A DNA stretch of 64,000 bases from the NCBI GenBank assembly GCA_964446955.1, contig CAYUQJ010000008.1, positions 62,001 to 126,000 on the forward strand, given 5' to 3'. This document shows positions 26,778 to 35,882 of this stretch, one piece after another. The DNA comes from Leptolinea sp964446955 (GTDB lineage Bacteria; Chloroflexota; Anaerolineae; Anaerolineales; Anaerolineaceae). The translations under genes and the position numbers were made by a program. Position 1 is the first letter of the stretch. Each line of letters starts with the position of its first letter. Under the pieces are notes generated by a model. The model saw only the letters and a list, made by a program, of their open reading frames with translations. It had not been told where the DNA came from and ran no database searches.

Positions 26778-26795
26778 GACCATTATTTAATGGTC
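26778..26795 (+). promoter_or_regulatory. Inverted repeat just before the HD-GYP gene
   Basis: GACCATTA and TAATGGTC face each other with a 2-base centre, ending 5 bases before ATG 26801. It occupies the place where a ribosome site would lie, and none is visible. It could be an operator or a translation-blocking hairpin. Confidence 0.4.
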
Positions 26796-26800
26796 GAATT

Positions 26801-29800
26801 ATGTCTGCTTTCCCGGGAAATGGTATTTCCTGGAGATTATTAAAGGCAACGAGGCAGGTTTTCTTTCAAATGTCACTTCGAGCGAAATTGATCTCCATTT
26901 TCTTGATTCTTATCCTGCCTACAGTTGGATTAATGGTGGTGTTTTACACACGCATTTCTGCTGCCTATGAAGATCAAACAGAGCGGTACCAGGTAGCTAC
27001 GTTAAAGATGACCGCCAGCGATATTAAGGACATAATTAACGAAGCCCGCGAGATATTGTTTACCACCAACCGCTTTGGCCGCGAATTGATGGCGGAATAC
27101 GCCTGTCCGAAAATCCTGGCGCCGGTTACCGGTGGAGAATCGACGTTCCATACAATGGTGCTGGCTGATCTGAATGGTCGCGTCATATGCTCAACAGGCA
27201 GAATTGATGAATCTGTTTTAGCGCAAAAAGATGATTTACCGGGTTTCGTAAAGCGTGTTGTAACGGGTAACACGTTCATTGTAAGCACTTTGCGGGCGGA
27301 TAATCCGGACGAAGTCAACGAATTGCTCATGGGACATCCGGTTGACGATGAAGAAGGACGAATCATTGCAGTACTCGTCGGTTTTTTAAACGAAGAGGGT
27401 GTAAAAAAGATTTGGAAGAATATTGAAATTACATCCGATATCCAGATCAGCATTTTCGATCGCAATGGTTATGTGATGAATTACCCTGTTTTGGGGAACG
27501 ATAACAATAGGAACACCCTTTCCCGAGTTTTCGCGGAAGCATATGAAAATGAAAATGAAAATCCAGTGGAAGACCGGATAATCAAAATTTCTGGATTGGA
27601 TCAACTAAGGTGGACTTTCCGGTTTGCCCGACTTGATCCGGCATCCGATTATTATGTCAGCGTGGGATTTCCGGAAAGTAAACAAACTCTGGATGTCCGC
27701 CAGTTTATCAGCGGAAATATGATTATTGTTTTTCTGCTCACACTGGCCCTCTTGTTTCTTACGTATGGCGGGCTTGAGTTATCGCTGGTACAACCTGCCA
27801 GGGCTATTTCACGCGCTGCTGAAAAGATTGCCGGAGGTGATTTGTCTGCCCGAACCGGAGTGAAATACTCCCCTGATGAACTGGGAAAACTGGGTCAGAT
27901 TTTTGACCGGATGGCGGAATCGCTGGAAGAAAACCGGGTAAATCTTGAAAAAGAGACCAATGCCCATCTCATCAGTCAGGAGAGATATTTTCGGCTCTTT
28001 GAAGACGCCATTCTGGGCATTTTTCAACTTGATGATCAGAGCAGGCTCGTTGAGGTAAATACAGCTCTGGCAACGATGTTCGGTTACGAGTCGCCGGAAG
28101 ATATGCTTGGGAATATCAACCAACCTGCTGGAAGTCTTATTAGGGATGCGATTGATGATCAGAAAATCCATGACCTGATTTCGACAAGACAACCGGTTCA
28201 GATGGAAACCCGGTTCTTACGCAAAGATGGTTCGAATTTTTTTGGAAATTTGCACATGTGGGGTGTTTGGGGACCATCTGGAAATCTTGAGGCAATGGAA
28301 GGTTTCATTGAGGATGTAACCAACAGCAAACACGCAAAAGAACAATTGGTCAAACTAAGCCAGGCAGTGGAACAAAATCCGATTGGCATATTCATTACGG
28401 ATGGAAAAGGGCGTTTGGAATATGCCAACTCCGGTATGGTCAAAGTGACCGGGTATGATGTGGATGAATTGATCGGGAAACCGGTAAGCTTCCTGTTGCG
28501 GGATGAAACGAACAGGGAAATCATAGACCAGATCAGAAAGATAATCGTCAGCGGGTCTTCGTATCGCGGTGAGATCCATAACCTTAAAAAGAACAATGAA
28601 CCCTTCTGGGAGCGTTTTGTAGTCTCTCCCATAACCGTTCCGGGAAACGAATACGCCTACACCCTGGGTTTGATTGAAGATGTAACCGAGCGGCACCGCG
28701 ACCGGGAGCGTATAACTCAACAAATTGAAGAACTTTCCGCCCTTAGGACGATCGATCTTGCCATTAGCTCCAATCTGGATTTGCAGGCAACATTAAATAT
28801 CATCGCCAATCTGGCGGTAAAACATCTAAAAGCGGATTCGGTCTGCATCGAACTGTATGACAACCAGAATCACATGTTGCTGACGACTACCCACCTGGGG
28901 CTGGAGAATGAATTGCCGGAAAAGATCCCCTTCCCGGCAGCCGCCGATCTTTCGGAATGGGAACTTGTGGAAGAATTCTCTGTCCACATTACGGAAAAAC
29001 TTGCTGATCAACGGGCATCCCGAAAACTTCCATTTCCGGAAAATGAGAATTTTGAAGCCTGTTTTGGCCTTCCATTAGTGGCAAAAGCCGAAGTGAAAGG
29101 ATTGTTCCGGGTTTATTTCAAACAGCCTTTTACTCCGGAACAACACTGGTTGGATTTCTTCTACAATCTGGCAACACAAACAGCCGTCGCTCTGGATAAT
29201 TTCGCGTTATTCAATAATTTAAAACAGTCCAATATCGATTTATTGGAAGCGTATGAAGCCACGATTGAAGGTTGGTCAAAAGCACTAAACTGCCGTGATC
29301 AGGAAACTGAACAACACAGTGCCAGAACGACAGAGTGGACATTGCAACTCGCCAGGGAACTTGGATTTTCAGAGGAAGAACTGGTGCATGTGCGCCGCGG
29401 CGCCCTTCTCCATGACATCGGAAAAGTCTCCGTACCAGACCGCATTCTGAACAAACCCGGTCCGTTGACAGAAGACGAATGGGTGGAGATGCGCAAGCAT
29501 CCAAAGGCGGCGTATGATGTGCTCTACCCGATCAAATTCTTGCATAAAGCCCTCGATATCCCGTACTATCATCATGAACGTTGGAATGGAACCGGGTATC
29601 CGCAGGGATTGAAAGGAAAAGAGATTCCACTCGCGGCCCGTATCTTCTCGGTGATCGATGTATTTGATGCGCTGTCATCCGACCGTCCTTACAGGGCAGC
29701 CTGGCCGGAGGATAAAGTAATCCAGTATCTGCGTGATCAAAGTGGAGTCCAATTTGACCCGGATGTTGTAAATACGTTTCTGGCGCTGTTGCAAAAACAA

Positions 29801-29821
29801 GGAAAGACCAGAAAAAAATGA
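26801..29821 (+). CDS. Membrane sensor with HAMP, PAS, GAF and HD-GYP domains
   Basis: A 1006-residue membrane sensor and predicted c-di-GMP phosphodiesterase. One helix near residues 30-52 and one near 307-328 bracket an exported Cache-like sensor domain. Then come HAMP (about 329-385), PAS (391-505), PAS (515-635), GAF (643-810) and HD-GYP (about 825-1000). The HD-GYP signature is intact: LLHDIGKVSVPDRIL (near residue 868), HPKAAYDVL, YYHHERWNGTGYP and VIDVFDALSSDRPYR. The start is uncertain; an in-frame ATG at 26870 is the alternative. It overlaps the GGDEF gene by 4 bases (ATGA), so the two opposing enzymes are translated together. Confidence 0.93.
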   Translation: MSAFPGNGISWRLLKATRQVFFQMSLRAKLISIFLILILPTVGLMVVFYTRISAAYEDQTERYQVATLKMTASDIKDIINEAREILFTTNRFGRELMAEYACPKILAPVTGGESTFHTMVLADLNGRVICSTGRIDESVLAQKDDLPGFVKRVVTGNTFIVSTLRADNPDEVNELLMGHPVDDEEGRIIAVLVGFLNEEGVKKIWKNIEITSDIQISIFDRNGYVMNYPVLGNDNNRNTLSRVFAEAYENENENPVEDRIIKISGLDQLRWTFRFARLDPASDYYVSVGFPESKQTLDVRQFISGNMIIVFLLTLALLFLTYGGLELSLVQPARAISRAAEKIAGGDLSARTGVKYSPDELGKLGQIFDRMAESLEENRVNLEKETNAHLISQERYFRLFEDAILGIFQLDDQSRLVEVNTALATMFGYESPEDMLGNINQPAGSLIRDAIDDQKIHDLISTRQPVQMETRFLRKDGSNFFGNLHMWGVWGPSGNLEAMEGFIEDVTNSKHAKEQLVKLSQAVEQNPIGIFITDGKGRLEYANSGMVKVTGYDVDELIGKPVSFLLRDETNREIIDQIRKIIVSGSSYRGEIHNLKKNNEPFWERFVVSPITVPGNEYAYTLGLIEDVTERHRDRERITQQIEELSALRTIDLAISSNLDLQATLNIIANLAVKHLKADSVCIELYDNQNHMLLTTTHLGLENELPEKIPFPAAADLSEWELVEEFSVHITEKLADQRASRKLPFPENENFEACFGLPLVAKAEVKGLFRVYFKQPFTPEQHWLDFFYNLATQTAVALDNFALFNNLKQSNIDLLEAYEATIEGWSKALNCRDQETEQHSARTTEWTLQLARELGFSEEELVHVRRGALLHDIGKVSVPDRILNKPGPLTEDEWVEMRKHPKAAYDVLYPIKFLHKALDIPYYHHERWNGTGYPQGLKGKEIPLAARIFSVIDVFDALSSDRPYRAAWPEDKVIQYLRDQSGVQFDPDVVNTFLALLQKQGKTRKK

Positions 29822-31437
29822 ATAACCTTAAACCTTCTGGTATCCAAACACCAATGAAGGGGGAACAATTTGAGGGATTCAAAAAACTGGTCGACGCGCT
29901 ACCAACCACCGTTATACTCATGAATGCCGAGGGACTTGTTCTCCACATGAATCCCATGGCTGTCTGGTTGATGCGGACTGCGATAGGGGATCTTACGGGG
30001 AAAAAGATGCCTGTTTGCGAAGAGGGGGAGACCACGCTGGTATGGCGCGTACCCACACCGAACGAGACCATTCAGTTTATTTTTACCGTTGTTCCTGTGA
30101 CGCTTGATGGATTGGATACCCAGGTTCTGGTTACGGATGCCAGTGGTTATCAACACAGTTTCAGCAAAGCGAGTGAAGCCATATTCAGCCGCATGTTCGA
30201 TCAGGCCAATGAAGGTATCGTGATCTGTGACAGCGATCTCGTTTTTGTCGAATGGAACAGGGGAATGGAGCAATTGACCGGATATAAGGCCAAAGAAGTG
30301 GTTGGCAAGTCACTGGATTCCTTTCTAAAAGAGATATCGCTGGAAAAAGAAGATCCTCTATCAAGTCAGGACGTTCTGGGTGGTTATTCTTTTGATAAAT
30401 TAGAGAATCTGATCATGGCCGGCGGAATGATTGAGCTGGAACAGGAGATCAAACACCGGAATGGAAAGGTACGCCAGGTGCATTATCGTCTGTTCCCGGT
30501 CTATGTTGAAAGCCGTGTTTTTCTCGGGGCTGTGGTTCAGGATGTTACAGAATACCGGAAGGCGGAAGCCGATTTGCGGGCTTCTGAAACACGGTTTCGC
30601 ACGTTGGTGGAAGCCATGGGGGAGGGTGCTCTTATCCTTGATCTGGACCTAAACATTCTTTTTTCCAACCCAACAGCCGATTCTATGTATGGAGCGGGTG
30701 CGGAGTATCTGAAAGGCCGGAACATCCGTGATTTCGTGGAACCCAAATTGCTTCCTGAATTGCTCGAGCAGGTAAAACGGGTGGGGGCAGGCCGTTCAGC
30801 TCGCTATGAATTGGAAGTTGCCGATTTTCGGGGAAACCCCCATACCCTGCTTATTACCTCAACTCCCTGGCGGGGATCTGATAACGAGGTTTTGGGAGCG
30901 ATCATCGTTCTCAGTGATATCACTACGAAAAAATTAGAGGAGGAACGCCTCCGTTTCAGCAGCACGCGTGATGAATTAACGGAACTGTATAACAGGAATT
31001 TTTTCGAGGAAGAAAAAATGCGGTTGAAGGCGAGCCGAAGATATCCGGTAAGTGTAGTAATGGCCGATATGGATACACTGAAGCAGGTGAATGACACATT
31101 GGGCCATCGGGCCGGGGATGGGCTGTTGAAGGAGTTTGCCAAAATCGCGGGCAGGGTGTTCCGCCGTGAGGATATGATCGCACGTATAGGCGGGGATGAA
31201 TTTGCCGTTTTCCTGCCCGAGACCCAACGGGATACGGCCCGTGAAGCTGTAGAGCGTCTTCGAGATGCCATAAAGGAATATAACGCCCAGAATCCGGATT
31301 TATCGATGTCTGTATCGATTGGAACAGCCACAGCACCTACGGCTGATGAACTGGATGAGGCTATCCACCGGTCGGATTATCGGATGTTTCGCGAAAAAAG
31401 GCAGAAGAAAGCGGCATCTTCAGCAAACGGATCATAA
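29818..31437 (+). CDS. PAS-GGDEF diguanylate cyclase
   Basis: A 539-residue soluble sensor and diguanylate cyclase. Three PAS-like segments (about residues 15-110, 115-250 and 255-385) precede a GGDEF domain (about 390-530). The active site IGGDEF is intact, and RRED lies five residues before GGDEF, matching the product-inhibition (I-site) motif RxxD. So it should make c-di-GMP and be feedback-limited. It has no membrane segment. The start overlaps the upstream HD-GYP phosphodiesterase gene. Making and degrading enzymes under one promoter suggests local tuning of c-di-GMP. Confidence 0.93.
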   Translation: MNNLKPSGIQTPMKGEQFEGFKKLVDALPTTVILMNAEGLVLHMNPMAVWLMRTAIGDLTGKKMPVCEEGETTLVWRVPTPNETIQFIFTVVPVTLDGLDTQVLVTDASGYQHSFSKASEAIFSRMFDQANEGIVICDSDLVFVEWNRGMEQLTGYKAKEVVGKSLDSFLKEISLEKEDPLSSQDVLGGYSFDKLENLIMAGGMIELEQEIKHRNGKVRQVHYRLFPVYVESRVFLGAVVQDVTEYRKAEADLRASETRFRTLVEAMGEGALILDLDLNILFSNPTADSMYGAGAEYLKGRNIRDFVEPKLLPELLEQVKRVGAGRSARYELEVADFRGNPHTLLITSTPWRGSDNEVLGAIIVLSDITTKKLEEERLRFSSTRDELTELYNRNFFEEEKMRLKASRRYPVSVVMADMDTLKQVNDTLGHRAGDGLLKEFAKIAGRVFRREDMIARIGGDEFAVFLPETQRDTAREAVERLRDAIKEYNAQNPDLSMSVSIGTATAPTADELDEAIHRSDYRMFREKRQKKAASSANGS

Positions 31438-31519
31438 TGACTGGTTCTTGACCAGGGGGGTAAGTGTGTGAAAAAAAGTAAAGATCATCAACGGATAAAA
31501 ACTGGCATCGTGTCTGGTC

Positions 31520-31525
31520 TATAAT
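31520..31525 (+). promoter_or_regulatory. TATAAT box 6 bases before a start codon
   Basis: A perfect -10 hexamer TATAAT ends 6 bases before ATG 31532, which has no ribosome site. Transcription from it would begin at or next to the start codon, giving a leaderless message. No good -35 box is visible upstream. Confidence 0.4.
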
Positions 31526-31531
31526 CATTCT

Positions 31532-33547
31532 ATGCCGGAAAGATCGAACACATCACCAAACAATATCAGGATTGCATTGATCCTGGTTTGCACATTGCTG
31601 CTTTTGGCCGGGTATTACCTTGTGCATAAACCTGTGACACCGGAAATCGCCGCGGCTATCGCAATCGGATTGTGGCGGGTTCTAACTGCGTTTGCTATTC
31701 TGATGCTGTCCGCAACACTGGGCCGCGCTGCCGGGATGCGGTTTGATGCTGCCCGATTGTCCGGGGTTGTTCTTCAAGCCGGCCTGGGTATGGGGATCTT
31801 GTCGGTCTATATGCTGGTTGGCGGGTCCTTTTTGGGAATAAACTGGATTACGCTGGGCGTTATCCCGGCTCTCTTTCTTATCGTTTTCCGGAATTCAATG
31901 ATCGGCTGGATGATTTCATTCGGCCGCGGCGTAAAACAATTGTGGGATGAAACCGGCGCTTTTGAGAAAACGATTGCGTTGATTATCACATTTATTTTTG
32001 TTATCTCCTTGACAGCCGCCCTGGCGCCCCCGCTGAAGTATGACGCGCGGATGTATCACCTGGTCATGCCGCAAACCTACATTCAACAGGGGCGGATCAC
32101 GCATATCCCCTGGCTGGTGATGACCGGAATGCCGCAGGCGGGTGAGATGTTGTTCACTCTGGCGATCTGGTATGGCGGACTGCCTGCCGCGGCTGTAACC
32201 GGTTGGTTGATCGGATGGATGGCCATTCTGGGTATCATCGCGTTCTTTCAAGATGGATCCGAATCCATGCGCCGTGCCGGCTGGGTGGCGGCAGCCAGCC
32301 TGCTGGCGGGAGAGACGTTTGCTTCTTCGCTTTCCTGGGCATACATTGACTGGATGGGGCTGTTTTTTGGTATTTGCTGCATTATCCCACTCCGTAGCTG
32401 GTCGTGCAGCGGGGAGAAGAGGCTTCTGTTCTTTGCCGGGCTTTTTGCGGGTTTGGCATTTACAACCAAATACACCGGTGGAATACTCTTGATTTGTGGA
32501 TTCGCCGCGGTCGCATGGTTCCTGTATAAAAAGAACAGGGAAGCCTCGCAACCGATTGGAAAATTGCTATTGCTCTTCATCGCAGGAGCCGCGATCTTCC
32601 CGCTTATCTGGCTGTTGCGGAATGCCATCACCACCGGTAATCCTCTGTTCCCGTTCTTTATGCCCGCGGCTGAGATGGACGCTGTACGACTGAGTGTGTA
32701 TCAGGGAGCGGAACCGTATGGCGAGTGGTGGGAGGGTTTTCTGCTCCCGTTTCGGGTTTCCTTATGGGGGCAGGAATCGGCAGAGGGGTACAGCGTTTCC
32801 ATCGGACCGTTGCTATTGATCCTGGGAATTGCCGGTTTGCTGCGGACCCGCCCGTTGGAAAAAGTTGATAAGCATGCCGCTCAGATCGGTCTGGTATTTT
32901 TCCTGTCGGCCTGGTTCGTCTGGGCCGTTGGGAACCGTCTAAGCGGTTATCTCATTCAGACACGCATGTATTATTCTCTCTTTCCGGCATTTGCCGTGCT
33001 GGCAGGTCTGGGATGGGATGCGGTACGCGACATCCGTTGGTCAGGCGCGCGGTTTTCGCGGCTTTTTGGGACGGTTATTCTTCTTTCTTTGAGCCTGTCC
33101 GCTCTACACCTGTCTGTACAAACAATCAGACAGGACAGCCTGAAAATTACGGCCGGATTAATAAGCGAAGAGACCTACATGGATGCGAATCTCGGCTGGT
33201 ATGCCCCGGCGTTGCGGGCTGTAAATGATCTTCCGGGGGAATCGCGGGTGCTTTTCCTCTACGAGCCCCGCGGGCTGGACTGCACTCCGCGCTGCGATCC
33301 GGACGAAATTCTGGATCATTGGAAGATCAGCCGGCTCCGTAATGTAGATTCCTCTTCAATAATACCGTTCTGGAAACAGCAAGGTTACAATTATGTATTC
33401 GTAAATACCGCTGGAATGGAGTTCCTGTCAGATGGGAGTGACCCTCACCATCCGGCAGAAGAAGTAGCGGCCCTGAAAAACCTGCTCAAAGAAATGCCCC
33501 TGGTTGAGTCTTTTGGGCAGAGTTATCAAATCTATCAGGTACCATGA
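31532..33547 (+). CDS. GT-C type membrane glycosyltransferase-like protein
   Basis: A 671-residue polytopic protein with about 11-12 hydrophobic segments, a short exported loop early on, and a C-terminal soluble part of roughly 120 residues. The first large loop has PPLKYDARMYHL, where the acidic residue next to the membrane fits the catalytic Asp of GT-C (PMT/ArnT-like) enzymes that use lipid-linked sugars. RNAITTGNPLFPFF is also typical of that group. The acceptor is unknown. It has no ribosome site and a TATAAT box right before the ATG. Confidence 0.78.
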   Translation: MPERSNTSPNNIRIALILVCTLLLLAGYYLVHKPVTPEIAAAIAIGLWRVLTAFAILMLSATLGRAAGMRFDAARLSGVVLQAGLGMGILSVYMLVGGSFLGINWITLGVIPALFLIVFRNSMIGWMISFGRGVKQLWDETGAFEKTIALIITFIFVISLTAALAPPLKYDARMYHLVMPQTYIQQGRITHIPWLVMTGMPQAGEMLFTLAIWYGGLPAAAVTGWLIGWMAILGIIAFFQDGSESMRRAGWVAAASLLAGETFASSLSWAYIDWMGLFFGICCIIPLRSWSCSGEKRLLFFAGLFAGLAFTTKYTGGILLICGFAAVAWFLYKKNREASQPIGKLLLLFIAGAAIFPLIWLLRNAITTGNPLFPFFMPAAEMDAVRLSVYQGAEPYGEWWEGFLLPFRVSLWGQESAEGYSVSIGPLLLILGIAGLLRTRPLEKVDKHAAQIGLVFFLSAWFVWAVGNRLSGYLIQTRMYYSLFPAFAVLAGLGWDAVRDIRWSGARFSRLFGTVILLSLSLSALHLSVQTIRQDSLKITAGLISEETYMDANLGWYAPALRAVNDLPGESRVLFLYEPRGLDCTPRCDPDEILDHWKISRLRNVDSSSIIPFWKQQGYNYVFVNTAGMEFLSDGSDPHHPAEEVAALKNLLKEMPLVESFGQSYQIYQVP

Positions 33548-33599
33548 AAATTCTGGAAATCAATATTTGGGTATGTTATAGTATTCAAAAGGAGGGGCT

Positions 33600-34280
33600 A
33601 TGAAAGAACGCATCTTGATCATTGAGGACGATGAGGCCATTGTCAAGGTGCTCCGCCGTGGTTTGGCCTACGAAGGCTACCAGGTGGATGCCGCTCTTGA
33701 TGGAGAATCGGGCCTGGTGATGGCACGGGATAATCATCCCGATCTGGTAATTCTAGACCTGATGCTGCCCGGCATGGATGGGCTGGAAGTCTGCCAGAGG
33801 CTTCGGGCAGGCAGTGAAAACCATTTGATCTTGATGCTGACAGCAAAAGACACCATTTCGGACCGGATCCATGGATTGGACTCGGGAGCCGACGATTACA
33901 TGGTGAAGCCATTTGAACTCGACGAATTACTCGCCCGTGTGCGCGCTCTCCTGCGCCGTACGCAAACCGAGCGTGTTCAGGTGTTATCCTTCCAGGACCT
34001 GACCCTGGATACATCAACGCGTCTGGCAAGCCGCAAGGACAGACAGATTTCTCTGACTGCCAAGGAATATGACTTGCTGGAGCTCTTTCTGCGCCATCCA
34101 CGGCAGGTTTTGACCCGTGAAATGATCTTTGACCGCGTCTGGGGGTATGATTTTGGCGGCGAGTCAAATGTGCTGGATGTTTATATCCGGTATTTACGGC
34201 AGAAATTGGAAGAGGAGGGTGAAACCCGCCTGATCCACACGGTACGCGGTGTGGGTTATGTGTTGCGCGAAACTCCCTGA
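33600..34280 (+). CDS. OmpR-family response regulator
   Basis: A 226-residue response regulator. The receiver domain (1-118) has the acidic pair ED-D near residue 9-11, the phosphorylated D53 in VILDLMLPGMDGLEV, a threonine in LTAKD and lysine in YMVKPFELDELLARV. The C-terminal winged-helix domain (about 128-224) has ISLTAKEYDLLELF and VWGYDFGGESNVLDVYIRYL with RTVRGVGYV-type ending. AAAGGAGG precedes the ATG. Its stop shares a base with the kinase start (TGATG), so the pair is translationally coupled. Target genes are not apparent. Confidence 0.95.
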   Translation: MKERILIIEDDEAIVKVLRRGLAYEGYQVDAALDGESGLVMARDNHPDLVILDLMLPGMDGLEVCQRLRAGSENHLILMLTAKDTISDRIHGLDSGADDYMVKPFELDELLARVRALLRRTQTERVQVLSFQDLTLDTSTRLASRKDRQISLTAKEYDLLELFLRHPRQVLTREMIFDRVWGYDFGGESNVLDVYIRYLRQKLEEEGETRLIHTVRGVGYVLRETP

Positions 34281-35656
34281 TGTCGCTTCGTTTACGCCTC
34301 TCCCTGCTGTACACGCTGGTACTGGGGGGCGTGTTGTTGCTCTTTGGGTCACTGGCTTACAGTCTGGTTTCGGTTACGTTACTGGATCAGACAGATGCTT
34401 TGCTGGCAAAAAACGCCAATGATCTGATCCAACAATTGCGTATTAACGCGAATGGTCGTTTTGATTCCCGGTTGATCAGTACTTATAAGCCTGATGAAAA
34501 TATCGTCTTCCAGGTTTGGGGTAATGACCGGGAATTGCAGCTTGCCAGACCGGTCAACACAGTCGACCCGTTGGATCGATCGCAATTTCACAATGACCGC
34601 CCGGTCTTCAATACGACTGGGGAAACGGGAAAACATATGCGGGTTCTGACAGTGCCGTTGGTCAACGCCCGCGGTCATGCCGGTCTGCTGCAAATGGGCA
34701 GGAATCTGAACCTTTTTGACACCACACTGCAAACTCTGGCGGGGGTGCTCATCCTGCTGACATTCCTTTCAATGGTACTGACCGGTGTCATGACGTGGTT
34801 CGTGAACGGACAGGCGCTCGCACCGCTGGCGACTGTGACCAAAGTGGCCACTCAAATTACCCGGGCGGACGATCTCTCGCGGCGTATTCAGCTTTCCGGC
34901 GCGCGGGATGATGAAGTGGGGGAATTGATCGAGGCGTTCAACCAGGTGCTGGGCCGTCTGGAAAAGTTGTTTACCTCACAGCGCCGCTTCCTGGCTGATG
35001 TGAGCCACGAGCTTCGCACCCCCCTTACCGTGATTAAGGGAAATGTCGGCCTGATGCGCAAATTGAAAACCCTGGATGAGGAATCGCTTTCCGGGATTGA
35101 ATCGGAAGTGGATCGGTTGACCCGACTGGTGGGCGATCTGTTGTTCCTGGCACAGGCAGAATCCGGCCGCATGCCTCTGGATCAGACACCCGTGGAATTG
35201 GACACCATTATGTTGGAGGTGTATCAACAGGCAAAGACGCTGGCGGGTGAGCGGATGAACGTGATCATCTCTGAGATCGATCAGGTTCAGGTAAATGGAG
35301 ACCGGGACCGCCTGAAACAGGTGCTGCTTAATATTGCCGGAAATGCCGTTCAATATACGCCTCAAGGCGGTCAGGTAGCTTTCTCGTTGCGCAAAGTGGC
35401 AGAGCGCGCGCAGGTGGTAATCCGCGATACCGGACCGGGTATTCCCGCGGTGGACTTGCCGCACATTTTCGAACGCTTCTACCGCAGCGAAAAAAGCCGG
35501 AAACGCAACTTCCAGGGTGGATTCGGACTGGGGCTTTCCATCGCCTTCTGGATCATCCGCAACCATGGTGGGACAATTGATGTTTCGTCTACAGAAGGTA
35601 AGGGTTCTGTATTCACGATCTGGCTTCCGCTTCATGGGGAAAAGCCAAAAGAATAG
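34280..35656 (+). CDS. Two-component sensor histidine kinase
   Basis: A 458-residue membrane histidine kinase. It has a helix near residues 8-32, an exported sensor domain of about 120 residues, a second helix at 153-175, HAMP (about 176-230), a dimerisation/HisKA domain with H243 in DVSHELRTPLT, and an ATPase domain with the N box NIAGNAVQYTPQGG, G1 box DTGPGIP and G2 box GFGLGLSI. All motifs are intact. It is the partner of the response regulator encoded immediately upstream, with one shared base. The signal is unknown. Confidence 0.95.
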   Translation: MSLRLRLSLLYTLVLGGVLLLFGSLAYSLVSVTLLDQTDALLAKNANDLIQQLRINANGRFDSRLISTYKPDENIVFQVWGNDRELQLARPVNTVDPLDRSQFHNDRPVFNTTGETGKHMRVLTVPLVNARGHAGLLQMGRNLNLFDTTLQTLAGVLILLTFLSMVLTGVMTWFVNGQALAPLATVTKVATQITRADDLSRRIQLSGARDDEVGELIEAFNQVLGRLEKLFTSQRRFLADVSHELRTPLTVIKGNVGLMRKLKTLDEESLSGIESEVDRLTRLVGDLLFLAQAESGRMPLDQTPVELDTIMLEVYQQAKTLAGERMNVIISEIDQVQVNGDRDRLKQVLLNIAGNAVQYTPQGGQVAFSLRKVAERAQVVIRDTGPGIPAVDLPHIFERFYRSEKSRKRNFQGGFGLGLSIAFWIIRNHGGTIDVSSTEGKGSVFTIWLPLHGEKPKE

Positions 35657-35738
35657 CAGATTACCCAATTTTGCGGAAAGTCTGCTCTTCAATGTGGACT
35701 TTTCAATTTTGTTATCTGATTCCCTGTATCCAAATGTG

Positions 35739-35752
35739 AAAACCCGGGTTTT
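35739..35752. repeat. Palindrome AAAACCCGGGTTTT
   Basis: A perfect 14-base palindrome lies 82 bases after the histidine kinase stop and 43 bases before the microprotein start. It is followed by more T/A-rich sequence and a partial repeat (GGTTTTCCCGGTTTT at 35765-35779). It could end the two-component transcript or bind a regulator. Confidence 0.45.
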
Positions 35753-35795
35753 ATTCAGTACATAGGTTTTCCCGGTTTTGAGACAGGAGGTAAGA

Positions 35796-35882
35796 ATGAA
35801 CGCTGTCTATTTTGTAATCACATTGGTCACTACACTGTTCGCGGTGATCAGCTTCGCGGACCTGCTGGATAAGCAGGGTTAA
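35796..35882 (+). CDS. 28-residue membrane microprotein
   Basis: An unusually strong ribosome site (ACAGGAGGTAAGA) lies 5-6 bases before ATG 35796. The open frame encodes MNAVYFVITLVTTLFAVISF followed by ADLLDKQG, a single transmembrane helix with a short charged end. Its TAA overlaps the stop of the convergent DinB-like gene by two bases. An AAAACCCGGGTTTT palindrome (35739-35752) ahead of it could end the kinase transcript, so it may have its own promoter. No family is known to me. It is too short for usual gene finding and could be a regulator or subunit of a membrane complex. Confidence 0.5.
   Translation: MNAVYFVITLVTTLFAVISFADLLDKQG

Noticed and set aside
34976..35692. 238-codon minus-strand frame opposite the histidine kinase
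   Set aside because: Antisense to conserved kinase motifs; a shadow.
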